Assembly (NCBI GenBank): GCA_030737835.1
Contig: CM060850.1
Span: 2,011,788 to 2,075,787, forward strand
Origin: Acorus gramineus
Lineage: Eukaryota > Streptophyta > Magnoliopsida > Acorales > Acoraceae
DNA length: 64,000 nt
Direction: 5' to 3'
Within the stretch, counting starts at the first letter, position 1; each line of letters starts with the position of its first letter. Position numbers and translations under genes: made by a program. A model generated the notes under the pieces. The model was not told the DNA's origin. It saw nothing but the letters and a program-made list of their open reading frames with translations, and ran no database searches. Shown here piece after piece: positions 10,598 through 22,500 of the stretch.

Positions 10598-12490
10598 ATC
10601 ATAATAGGGAGAATGACAAAATAATCTCATAAAAGTTAAAAATACCAAAATCAACCACTTTTTAAAATTATACCCAAAGAAGTCTCATTTTACAATTTTG
10701 GAAATGTAAAAAGTAAACTACCCTTATGTAATTATTGCCTCTAACCCTTGCTAGGTTTTTCCATATCTCTTAAATTTGTTAAATATTTTACACCTCTTAA
10801 TTTTATTAAAATATTTCACACATTCTCATGTAGATCTTTTTTTTACTCTCAATTATTTGTCATTAGGTGGATTTTGTGAGATATATACCAATATAATTTG
10901 AGTTTTTGATGATGGACTCCTTTAGATGTTGATGCTTTCATTAAATAAAAAATAGATATGTGCCAATGACACCTTAAAAATATGTAAATAAAGATGCAAA
11001 ATACTATACTATCATCTGCTGCATTGGGGCATAACACATATTCAAATTACAAACTATAATTATATATAATGAAAAATGATAAACAACATAAGGAAAGATA
11101 CAAGAAGCACAATTTAAAAAAAAATTCAAACAACACATAATTTGATCAAAGAGATCAAAATATCTAAAACAAAATCAAATTCATAATTTATTATAGGAAA
11201 AATGTTATAGAATAAGAAGTGCGAACTAATAAGACCTACGGATAAGAGGAATCATTGGTCTCTCTTTACATGTTTGCTTGTTATGCCTAAACTCTTTACA
11301 TACTCAACATTGAATTTTTTTCTTGTTTGTACTTCGAGACTCGATCATCCATTATGTGGCCGACCGTTCCTTAGAGCAAGTGGAAAAAAAAACTAACTAA
11401 TTCATCCTCTACGCGCTTCCAGTGAGTGTGATCACGAGTACCATGAATAATTTAATTTGTCCATAGTTTGAAGACAGGTATCCACGGTGAACCAATGCTC
11501 ACAATAATCCTCAGTATCATATCCACCACTTGTAATTGCAGGTTTGCAACTGCGTGCGAGCAGGGATAACTGCCTTACTTGAAATCCTGCTGCTTCTTCC
11601 ATATTTTTTGAAATCTAATTCATAAAATTTTATCAGTGATTATATCTTTCATTTTCAAACTTAAAATTTTATTAGTGATCTTACTTGAAATCCTGCTGCT
11701 TCTTCCATATTTTTTGAAATCTAATTCATAAAATTTTATCAGTGATTATATCTTTCATTTTCAAACTTAAAATTTTATTAGGGATCATGTCTTTCATTTT
11801 CAAACCTTTCAAGTGTCGTTTATAGTTGAAACTCGTCAATTTCATCCTCACTACTTCAATAAAGCTAACAATTGATAAAGATGGAGCCTCTAGCAATAAA
11901 GCAATGATACTCTCACAAATGTTTGTAGTGTCGAGCTCATACCCATTCATAGGAAAGTGCACCCATGTCCAATGTTCCTTTGGCACGTTATTCATCCATT
12001 TGTAAACATTCTCGGATTGCAATTTAATATTCAAATAAAAAAGAAAAAAGATATATCATTATAGATATATAAATCTGTCATGAACAATAAACACAAAAAA
12101 ACTCCTCCAAAATCAAGACTCAAATAAAAATAGAGAGATATTTAAAGAAATATTATGAATAATTTTAGGATTACCTCAATGTGATAGACATCCATTGCAA
12201 CAATTCAAAGTATCACACGGCTATGGTTTTAATTTATTTTTTAACGGGTAGGGAGAAAGGGGATTGATGTGGGTCATATAAAGAGAAATTGATCTTTTGT
12301 AGAAAAAATAGGTTTTTGGTGTGAATAACCTAACAAGGGTTAAAGATCTAATAATTACATAAGGGTAAATTAGTCTTTTGAGTTTCCAAAATTGTGAAAT
12401 GAAAATTTTTTTGGTATAATTTTAAAAAGTGACTTATTTGGGTATTTTTAATTTTTAGGAGATTTTTCTGGTCATTTGCCCATTATGATA
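10598..12490. mobile_element. Inner Mutator-like element (10607-12481) with transposase relic
   Basis: Termini GGGAGAATGACAAAATAATC and, inverted, GGGCAAATGACCAGAAAAAT define 1875 bp. The flanking 9-mers ATCATAATA (10598-10606) and ATTATGATA (12482-12490) match at 7 of 9 positions. The interior (about 11200-12034) holds a decayed Mutator transposase on the minus strand, so this was once an autonomous or near-autonomous copy. Confidence 0.75.
11400..12034 (-). pseudogene. Mutator (MULE) transposase C-terminal relic
   Basis: On the minus strand the reading from 12034 to 11726 contains NNVPKEHWTWVHF and DTTNICESIIALL, which match the MULE transposase motifs 'W...F......NN.SES'. Downstream, near 11575-11547, SYPCSHAVA matches the SWIM zinc-finger core (CxH). 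Then, in another frame, DTEDYCEHWFTVDTC matches the conserved tail. The frame is broken between these blocks. A 104-bp tandem duplication (11577-11680 and 11681-11784) interrupts the relic. The family would have cut and pasted the element; this copy cannot make a working enzyme. Confidence 0.8.
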
Positions 12491-12652
12491 TATAATTTGA
12501 ATTTGTATTATGCCCCAATGCAACAGGTGATATTGTAGTATTAAAAAACTTTATTCACGTATTTTTATGGTGTCATTGGCATATATCCAATTTATAAAGA
12601 AGCATCAATATTTAAGGGAGTCCATCATAAAAAATTCAAATTATATTAGCAT

Positions 12653-12903
12653 GGTAATCTATTTAGTTTTGGATTTATGGACCGTACTTCTTACGCCAAA
12701 ATCTGTTTATACCCGAACCGTGCAGAAGAAAGCAATCTTTTCTCTAACACTAATAAATGGAAATCTTGTATCGACTAAGCGAAATGTGCCGTTATGACCT
12801 TGATGTGTAAACTCACTTCGTTCCAATTTGTTACCGGCCCCAAACAGGTTTTTTAGAAGTTTTTTATAAAGATAACAAAAAAGCCAGGGTTTACTATGGC
12901 ACA
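12653..12903. other. Unidentified insertion of about 250 bp in the outer Mutator arm
   Basis: Alignment with the sister arm at 10607-11060 shows extra DNA here. It is bounded by the direct octamer ATTAGCAT (12645-12652 and 12904-12911), though the sister arm resumes only near 12940. The minus strand reads RSEFTHQGHNGTFRLVDTR within a 65-codon frame. I do not recognise the protein, and an organellar or retroelement origin is possible. Confidence 0.4.
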
Positions 12904-14094
12904 ATTAGCATACACTTCCTAATGGTCGCCTTAAGACATAGAGATATCACAAAATCCACATAATGACAAATAATTTAGAGTATAAAAAAGTTCTACATGA
13001 GAATGAGTGGAATATTTAACAAAAACAAGAGGTGTGAAATATTTTAACATAGTTAAGAGGTGTAGAATAACCAAACAAGGGTTAGAGGCATGTTAAGGAT
13101 ATAATTATATAAGGGTAGATTAGTCTTTTTAGTTTCTAAAATTATGAAATAAGATTTTTTTTTTTAGTATAATTTTTAAAAATGACTGATTTAAGTATTT
13201 CTAACTTTTAGGAAATTGTTTTGGGTATTTTCACTAGATAAAATAATTTTAAAAAATTCTTGTAACTTAGAAAATGACAATTTTGACAATATTAGCATTT
13301 TTATAGCATACTTAAAAAATTTTAAAAACATATGAACTCACATTCAAATAAAAATAATTTTTACATTTATATTATTTTTCAATTTGGTGATGGTTTGAAA
13401 AGTTTCAAATATGTGAGAGATTTTTTAAATTATAAGAGTTAATGTCATTTACATTATGAGATTGTTAAAGGAGACTTTTATAAGTAAAATTATTAAAAGA
13501 AGCCCTTTTGGGTATATTGCATATTTTTAGAAGACTTTTGGGTATTTTTCCTTTTAAATTTTAACATATATTGTTTATTTTATGCGCGTATGTTTACACA
13601 CAAAACTAAATAATCATTAAATCATAAGATATTTATCTTATCTATGATATATATCTATTTAATATAACTTAATAATTAAAAATAAAAAATAAGACTGGAG
13701 ATATGATTTTTTGTTTTGAATAATTTAAAAGTCGAACTCGTGATAACATGTCTTGAACTCAAGTTAATTATTTTTTTTTATTTTTTAGGTTAAAAAAATG
13801 GGAAAATCCATATAACCCCCTATAATCTCAATATATCCATATAATCCCTTGTAAATACACCATAAATGCAAATAACCCCTTGCAGTTAAAAATTCTTTAA
13901 CAAAGTTGAAATATTCCATACATATTTTGTTTTTAAAGCCATGATTAACAAATATGTATATTTTTAACCATCTGAAAATAACCAATATTTTTTTAAAAAA
14001 AAACTCTAAAGGAGAGTAAAATTGGAAATATGAGAGTTTTTTTTAAGTGCTAGCTGTATTTCAGGGGGTTAAATTCTTATTGGCAAACGTAAAA

Positions 14095-15530
14095 TTCAGA
14101 TTTTTGGTGTTTGGTTTGACCCAGAATAAACTGTGGATAAATAGTTGATAAGGGATGGATAAGGAGTTATTATTTTCAAAATGTCAACTTTGCCCCTGAA
14201 ATATCAATAGATGACTAAAAGATGACTAATGGGATATATGAGATTGCATTTGTCGGTTGTAAAAAGAAGTGTGTAAATGTATTCAATTCAAGGTTCGGGA
14301 CATCTGATGTAATTACTTATACGCTTTAGTGACAATTGTACATTGCTGTATTTCGAATTAAATGGAACATTTTTTGTGGAAATATAAATGTTTTTAACAA
14401 GGTGTCCACCTCACTGGAAGGCTAACAATAAATCAGATTGCATTAAGGTTAATTGTGTAAATTCCCAAATTACTAGCAAGAACTCACCCTAGGTACCTAT
14501 TGTATCCTGAGGGTTCCTCAAAATTCGAAAACTTTCTTCTTCTTCAGAGCTGTAGCAAGGAGAAATTTTTCATGGAAACAACCACATATTGCACATACAA
14601 GAAGCAAATAATCCAATCAGACCGAACCCATTCATTTTTTTACCCAGAAATCCATGAAAATAAATGATGCTCAGAAAATCCATAAAAAAAAAGAAAAACA
14701 TAATCAGATGAAAACCAACCCTTTCAAGATACAACAATTTAACAAGAAAAAAAAGAAGATCAAATCAATAATGTCACCTGAAAAAAGATACAACAACCGA
14801 AACCCTAAAATCCAATCAAGAAATTCAAAGCCCACAAATCCAAAACACCAAAACACAGACAGGGAGAATCGACGAAAATCGAAGAAGGAACCGCTCGATC
14901 CGAATGCACTCGTTCGACTGATGCACCGCCTTCCCCACGTTTGCAGCACCACAACCTCGTCGCAAGGCCGCTCGTCGAACAGACCAACGACAGATCTCCT
15001 GAGGCGGATGCGGTGAAGCCCTAATTTTTCACATCTAGGGTCATCCGATTTGGCAGTGAAGAAGAAGAGAGAGGATTTCGATGGGGACGAGAGTGTGAAG
15101 TCGTGGTGAGAAGTGGGTGTGGTGATTAATGATACACGTGTCGGCAGATTAAAAAAAGGTCCACCATTTTGGACGGTCAGGATAAGCATCTTCATTTTTT
15201 TTTTATTTGGACGGTTCTGATTGATGATGGTTGGCTAGATCCACTGATCTGACGGTGTAGATTAAATGGGGGTGTATCATTGGGTTGTGTTAAAGTAAGA
15301 GAGAGAATTTTTTTGTAATGATTGTGAGGGGTATTTTTATTCTCAGGAATAGATAAACCCTGTTAAGCTATTCTCAACTTTTAGTGGAATTGTTATCAAG
15401 CTTTATTCTAACTTATCCAGGCATAACTATCAGGATTTATCCGCACCAAACAAACAGCGAATAAGGGCTATTCTGCTGTTATTCACCCTTATTCTCTGTT
15501 TATGTTGGTTCCCAAACGGTTAAAGAAATA
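14095..15530. mobile_element. Possible DNA transposon carrying a GC-rich gene-like fragment
   Basis: The left end 'tggtgtttggtttgaccca' plus 'gtggataaatagttgata' matches, inverted, the right end near 15400-15465 ('aactatcaggatttatcc', 'gcaccaaacaaacagc'). The core at 14850-15120 is markedly GC-richer than its surroundings. On the minus strand it reads like a plant 5' leader and early exon (CT-rich, 'ttagggcttcaccgc'). A 163-codon open frame crosses it but resembles no family I know. A captured host fragment is plausible. Confidence 0.45.
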
Positions 15531-15592
15531 CATATTTTTACATCTTGGTTTAGATAACGGAATATGCCCAGTATATTCCAACTCTCTTAGCC

Positions 15593-16024
15593 CCTGTTTG
15601 GATGGGACAAAATGGGATTACATGTGGATAAGTGGGGGTAAAGCAAAAAAATGTATGTGGATGAGTGGATATAACATGGTATATGTATGCAAGAATAAAC
15701 TAGTATAAAGTGGTATATGAATTCCAATCAACCCCTGGAATTAAAGTTATTCTAGGTTATTCCACCAAAAGAATACGTGGGCTCACTGTCAAATCATCTG
15801 TCATCACCTTTTATAAATCATCTGTCAAATCAACCATTATTATTTTTTCACCTTTTATAAATCTTTATTGACACTCTATTCACATTTGACCCAAACAATA
15901 AAAACTTTATTACGTTTTACAACGAGAATAATTCAAAACACAATCAAACACAACAATCACTTTATTCTTATTTATACTAAAATAGTCATAAATATCATAA
16001 TAACTTAATTCTATATCCAAACGG
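15593..16024. mobile_element. Tourist-like MITE
   Basis: The ends CCCCTGTTTGGAT and ATCCAAACGGGGGG are inverted repeats, with TTA on the left and TTG on the right. The interior shares 'gtcaaatcatctgtcatcacc' and 'attattctaggttattcca'-like blocks with the element at 58388-58840, marking one family. Confidence 0.6.
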
Positions 16025-16448
16025 GGGGGTTGAAAGAATTTTTAACCACAATGGGTTATTTGGATTTATGGTGTGTTTATAGACGGTTATATGAATATAT
16101 TGAGATTATAGGAGGTTATGTGGATATCTTCCTATATGGATATCTGGAATATTCCATACGGTTATATGAATTTTTTCTTAAAAAAATATCTTTTAATAAA
16201 TTTGGATATAACAAAGAAAATTTGTTTGTTTTGCGTGTTGACAAGCTAAGATGAGACATGAAAAAATCATAAAATAATGATAAGAAAATATAAACAACAG
16301 AAATCATGAAAACCACGCCCGGTCAACTTATGGCATATGAAACTAAACCAAAATCTCATTGTAAATTTAATTATTTAACAATTTGAGTCCAAATCCATGT
16401 GGATGTAAGACGCATCTAATAAGTGATTAATTAAAATAACAAGGAACT

Positions 16449-17115
16449 AAACAATTGGTGGGCTGCGGAGTCAACCGATTGCTCATTTTGTATGGTTGAA
16501 TCAGAGACGATCGAGCATTTACTCCTCAATTGCACAATCTCGGCCAGGTTTTGGTACAGGTTTGGGGCTGCAGTCAGGTGTCAATTTCAGAACCTGAAAG
16601 ATCTTTGGGAGGTCATATGTGTCCATCTCAGTTAAGGAGATAAATGTGTTCAGGATCGTTTTCATCGCATAGTTATTCCACTGGGGCTGTGGGCCATATG
16701 GCGCACACGTAATGATTTGATATCCAAAAGACAGATCTTCTATATGGAAAATCTTTGGGAAGACACTCTCTACCTGTTGACGGATTATTGGGGCCATTTT
16801 CTGGTCGGCACAAGGCTTGTCTTTGCCTCCGGGGGTGAGATTTGGATTGATACGTGACCATCGCAGCTTGGGCTTGGGGCCCTGGCGTCTGCCTGTTGTG
16901 GCACTGCTCGTGTAATTGTCTAAGAGTTGTTAGCTTTGCTTTTGTGCCTTACCAGACCTGAGCTTCCTACTTTGGGTCCTCAGCCGGTCTCTGTACTTTC
17001 CTAGCTTTTATGTCTCTCTTTCCTTATATTTGTCTTCTATTCTTCCCTTTTCGGCCTAATTGTAATTCGTTTGGTTAGTTATGAATGAACTAACACTTCT
17101 CAAAAACAAAATATT
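16449..17115 (+). mobile_element. LINE (L1-type) 3' end, 5'-truncated
   Basis: The forward frame from 16449 reads NWWAAESTDCSFCMVESETI and then EHLLLNCTISARFWYRFG. This is the CxxC...HxxxxC zf-RVT module that follows reverse transcriptase in plant L1 LINEs. Further on, after a frame change, GLWAIWRTRNDLI is the usual LINE tail. The coding part ends near 16858. It is followed by a 3' untranslated stretch ending in a short A-rich tail near 17110. Everything upstream of the zinc module is missing, as is normal for LINE insertions. Confidence 0.8.
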
Positions 17116-18460
17116 CTGATTTAATTTGTTATGAATACATACATACATACATTTGAAATATATGTATGTATTAGTAGATGACCGCACTTTAATTAAGTTT
17201 CTTGATGAAATGTGTTTTAATTTATGTATTATATAGGTGCATGTGTATTGCTGTGTCTTTTGAGATTTTTTTCACAATTATGATCATGACCCTATAAAAG
17301 AAAGGCTTATGTAGTTATGTAACAAGAAGAATGAGAGGAGAGAAAAAAGGAATTACAAGAGAAGAGAACTTGCTGAAGAACGGGTTTGAATCCTCTGCTT
17401 GTTTTTTTATACTTGTTTTGTACTTTAATCAATCAGACGGTCATAAATTCATCATATAAAATGGATCCATTTTATCCATTCATGATTTGATATATTTATA
17501 ACCGTTTAATTTTAATTATAATGATATGATAATTCTATAATAAAAATTAAATAAGATACAAATAGAAAAAAATAAACAGATAGATTTAAACCTTTAGAAA
17601 AACTATATTTCTTTACATCTACTCAACTAATGTCTCAGTGTCTTGCGTTTTGTTTTTGACGTCTCTTTCTCTTTTACTTTTATAACAGACTTTTTTTTAG
17701 TACTACGTGGTATTAATAGTTTCTTTTGTGATCCCAATGCATCCGTCCACTATTGAAGTCTCATTCAAATATGTCTTGAATTGCCCGCTATCACCTATTC
17801 AATTGTTTGTTTACGAACTATTCTTTGTTGACAAATATGCGTGCCTGTGTTATAAGTCATGTTGATATATTTTTACAAGTAAAATGTTTTATTCAATCTT
17901 ATTTTTAATTTTACTTACGGTTTATATGTGTTTTAAATTTTATATATCTCTTTTGCTGAGTATGAAACATTGACGTCCAATGGCCGGCATTTGTAAATTA
18001 TTTTTACTTTTCGTGTATCACTTGAATGTCCTTTATTTTTTTTATATGGAACCGTTCCTTAATGAAAGGCAACAAAACCATACCCTTGATCAATAATTTT
18101 ATTTTTCCACTCACATTTGGTTCTTAAAAACCTCCACCTCTTTATAACTATCCAAGAGTCATACCGAGAAAGAGAACTTCTTTTTCTCAATAATTCAATT
18201 CTAAATTGTACAAAAAAATATTTAAGATGTTCAAAACGGGAATAAAGGATTTTAAAAATAATTTTTTTTAGTATCCTAATAAGAAGAGAATGAAAATAAA
18301 TGTTAAACTAATTAATGAAATTACTGCAAAAATATACTTTATATATCACTTAAGAGACTGTCCTCGTAGAATAATTGTTTGTCATAACTTGGATATTACA
18401 AATATGAGATTCTCGAATGTTTTGTCTTTTTAAAATTTACATACATTTACAATCATTTGA
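17116..18460. other. AT-rich spacer, no gene seen
   Basis: There is a short tetranucleotide run (ataca)n near 17135 and nothing recognisable as coding, RNA or transposon. Confidence 0.5.
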
Positions 18461-19272
18461 TTTTCAAAAGAGAAAATGATAGAAAAAAGTCTCTCAAAAA
18501 TAAGAAATACCCAAATCAGTCACTTTTTAAAATTATACCTAAAAAAGTCTCATTTCACAATTTTGAAAACACAAAAGACTAATCTACCTTTATGTAATTA
18601 GATCCTTAACATATTCCATACCTCTTAACTTTATTACAATATTTCACCCTCTTAATTTTGTTAATATATTTCACACATTCTCATATAGAATTTTTTTTTA
18701 TTCTAGATTATTTGTGATTAAGTATATTTTATGAGATATGTGTAATATAATTTAAGTTTTTTATGGTGAACTCCATTAAGTGTCGATACTTTCTTTAAAA
18801 AAAAAGGATATATACTAATAACACAATTAAAATATGTGAATAACTAAGTAAAAAAAAATGTGCATAAACATTTAGAATATTAAAATATCATCTCCTGCAT
18901 TAGGGCACAACACAGGTTTAAATTACATATTATGATTATAGAAAATAAAAAATAATAAACAATATCAGGTAAGATGTGTGTGTGTGTAAGAAACACACAA
19001 TATGATATAAAATAGCATAACCTCTAATGGGATTAATTTGGGTCATATAGAAATACATTGTTGTTTTATAGAAAACATATGTTGGTGGAATAACCTAGCA
19101 AGGGTCGGAGGGATATTAAGAATCTAATTATATAAGGATAAATTAGTCTTTTATGTTTTTAAAATTGTAAAATAAGACTTTTTTAAGTACAATTTTAAAA
19201 AATGATTAATTTAGATATTTCTAACTTTTTCACATAATTTTTTTTTATTATTATTATTTTCCCTTCTCAAAA
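18461..19272. mobile_element. Compact Mutator-like MITE (18470-19263), sister of the 10.1-13.2 kb elements
   Basis: This 794-bp element has flanking 9-mers TTTTCAAAA (18461-18469) and TTCTCAAAA (19264-19272), matching at 8 of 9. The left end shares 'aaatacccaaatcag.cac' with the element at 10607, and the right end shares 'cctagcaagggt' with 12320-12340. It has no transposase. It shows the normal arrangement of the two different ends, which is the key to reading the nested pair upstream. Confidence 0.85.
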
Positions 19273-19501
19273 CACCAATAAGTTAACTAATATAAAAATA
19301 AGTTGAAGAAGTCCACTAAAAATATGATTTCGGTGGACCAAAATCCACTAGAAACAAGCACAAACAACCAAATCCCCCGGATTCGGTTAATCTAAAGAGG
19401 AACCGCCGCAACAAGTGACCAAATCTGAAACTCCCGATATGAAGCTTTATCATTAAAAAAAAAAAAAAACACCAACCAACCTCCCAACCTCCCCCCAAAC
19501 C

Positions 19502-22500
19502 ATGGCAGACTCCACAGAGAAGAAGAAGCCCACAACAAAACCCAGCCCGAGATCCACCATGTCCATACAAACCCTCCTCTTCGTGGCCCTAACAGTCCCC
19601 GTCGCGGTCTTCGTGGCCCTCTACAACCTCGACCCCTTCGACCCGGCGCCCATGCCGGCCCACACCACCTATACCTCGGTCCACGTGCCGGTCCACTTCA
19701 GCGCCATAGTGGGCCGCAGCGAGCGCGTCGCGGACGGGCTGGTCCACGGCCCGGAGGACCTCGCGTACGACGCCGGGTCGGGCTGGCTCTACACGAGCTG
19801 TTCCGACGGTTGGATCAGGCGGGTCGGGCTGGGCGGGCTCGACCGGCCGATGGTGGTGGAGGACTGGGCCAACGTTGCGGGTGACGGTCGGGCGAGCCGG
19901 CCACTCGGGATCGCGTTCGGGCCTGATGGACGGCTAGTGATCGCTGATGCATATAGGGTCAGGTTTGACTTTGAATTGTCTTTTAATTTATTTATTTTTT
20001 TAGTATTATTTCATGTATTTTAGTAGATCTGATATATAAAGCTACATTGATATTAATTAAACTCTAACTAATTTGAAATTCAATTAATAAATTAACCGAG
20101 TTTAAACAATGTTATGCGCTCTCGTTCTGATTGGGAATACATAAAAAAAAAAGAGGTATATGTAATAAATGGTTTATATTAAATTTTTATGTAATAACAT
20201 GTATCACATAATATTCATTTACCCTAAGACGGGCCCCTTGTTTTTTTTTTCCAACCTAGCTAATGTTGTTATAGATCTTAATTTATTGTAGATTTGTGAA
20301 ACGGCAAAAACCTGTTTATGTATTTTTATTTTTAAATAAAAAAGAGAGAAAAACAATAACTTTAGGTTTGGTCCGATAATTAAATTATTTTGAGATTTAT
20401 TACTATTTTATTATAAATAACGATAAAATTATTTTGTGTTTGATTGTGTTTTGAATTATTTTTATTGGGAAATGTAATAATGAAGTTTTTGTTTTTTAAA
20501 TAAAATGTGAATAAAGTGTGGATAAAGATTTATAAACGATAAAAAAATGATGACAGTTGATTTATAAAAGATGATGACAGTTTATTTGACAATGAACCCA
20601 CATATTCTTTTGATTTGAATAACCTGAAATAATTCAATTATAATGGATGGATGAAATCTATATATCACTTCATACTAGTTAACTTTAACATACAGATTCT
20701 CATTTATTCTAGTCATCCAAACATCCATAATAAAGTTATTCTAAATAATTTCAATTTATTTTGGGTTTATTCGCGAATCATGGGTTAAAGGTCTGCATTT
20801 GTAGTAAAAATGTTTCTTCTTTAGTTCTTCTAAGGGTTTGCGTGCATCTTGAACACTCTACCGATCAGAATTTTTTTTATAGGGATATTTTAATATTTTA
20901 TTTATTTAAAAAAAAAAGTGACATAACCATTTTTTGGATCTAAATGGTCCAGAGTGCATGCCAAGGAGCATGTGACATACCCAACTTCATTAATGTCACA
21001 GCTGACGTGTGATCTAGAAATTGCTATACAAGTGAGAGAAGTTGACTATATAAAGCATGAAATAACAGCCTACCAAAAAAATAAGAACCATAGAGCATAA
21101 AATAACAAATAGTTTGTCATTGAATGGATCTGGAGTCGACATGGATAAAGCCAACTTGAACAAATTTAATGGCATGTGATGGTCGACATTTGCAAAGACC
21201 ATGGAGTCCGTTAGCACTGGCCATTTTTTTTCTTGACCTTAGTTTTATATTTTTGGTCTTCATGGTTCACACATTTGGTCAAGGCTTTTAATTTTGGAAA
21301 TGGTCCATGCAACAGTAATGAATCAGTGACACTATGATTATCCATAATCAGTACCAACTGGGATAGACTCATAGATATCCACATCTACATTAATTCCTGT
21401 CAGAGCATGAACAACCGCATTTATTTTTGGAGGATGATGATGCGAGTTTGGATCTTCTACTTATTTTTTTCAGCTTGTTTTGTGTTTTGATCAATCAGAT
21501 GATCATAAATTAATCAAATAAAATGAATCGAACGGTGATGCTCTACCAATATTCTAATAAATAGGGGATCTGTATTCGGATGATCCTCTAAATTTGTTGG
21601 GGTGTTATATACATTAAAACAACGCTAGTTTGTGTTATGTAAATTTAGTTTTTACAAAATTAGTGTAATTGGAAATATATCATTGCGTTAAAACGGATAG
21701 CAATATTAAATATATAGTCAATATTTAAAAATAATAATTTTAACAATAATTATTTAAATATATAATATTTATATTGATTTAATTCATTTAAAATTCAGAT
21801 TTATTTTGCAAATTTTTTTATGATGGCTTGGTTTTTTAAAAAGACAATGAGATTAAATTTTAATAGATAAACATTATTTAAAATAAAATTTAGTTGAAAA
21901 TAAAAGTATTGGGTTGGAATAATATGTTACCTGATCTTCCAAAACCACCGAGTTGGTCCCGTACAATGGAATTGATTCCTCTAAAATGAAGTATCTTGTT
22001 AAAGATGTTTTTAAAACCTCAAATGCAGTATCATTTGACTGCCTAGGAATATATCATAAATTTCCTTATATTTGATGTATATTTAAAAAAAAAAAAAAAG
22101 CTTTGTTTTCCGTTCGAAATAGACAATCAGTCAAAGAAGAAAAAAAAATTCCATTAATTAATGAAGATGAGATTATGCCATAAACAGGGACTGTTGAAGG
22201 TGACGGAGGACAGAAAGGTGGACCTCCTGACGGACGAGGCGGAGGGGGTGAAGTTCCGTCTAACGGACGGCGTGGATGTGGCTTCGGACGGCACGATATA
22301 CTTCACCGACGCGTCGTACAAGTACAGCCTGCACGAGCACATGGAGGACGTGCTCGGGGCCCGCCCGCACGGGCGGCTGATGAGCTTCGACCCCACAACG
22401 GGGGAGACTCGCGTGCTCGTCCGCGACCTCTACTTCGCCAATGGCGTCGTTGTCTCACCCGACCAGGACCTTGTCCTCTACTGCGAGACCCTCTTGTAAG

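Larger units (their letters stand above)
10127..13235. mobile_element. Outer Mutator-like element, split by an inverted relative
   Basis: Arms 10127-10597 and 12491-13235 are not each other's simple inverse. Each is instead the inverse of one end of the element between them (10607-12481). Compared with the compact relative at 18470-19263, the outer arms are the two ends of one family member in reverse orientation. The outer termini read GGAAAAAATAAAAATACCC and GGGTATTTTCAC. A loose 9-bp duplication (TAGGAAAAA/TAGATAAAA) is possible. The right arm also contains an insertion near 12653-12903. Confidence 0.65.
13797..16131. mobile_element. Separated arms of a 'ccatataaccc' Mutator-like MITE
   Basis: Left arm 13797-13910 and inverted right arm 16025-16131 match over about 100 bp, including 'cctataatctcaatata' and 'ttaaaaattctttaac'. 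Between them lie about 2.1 kb containing at least two other elements (14095-15530 and 15593-16023). The simplest reading is a foldback MITE opened by later insertions. No target duplication was found. Confidence 0.55.

Noticed and set aside
14704-15195. 163-codon minus-strand frame as a protein gene
   Set aside because: Its C-terminal half is a hydrophobic, Phe-rich translation of A-rich DNA, and no family is recognisable. It is treated as a captured leader-like fragment instead.
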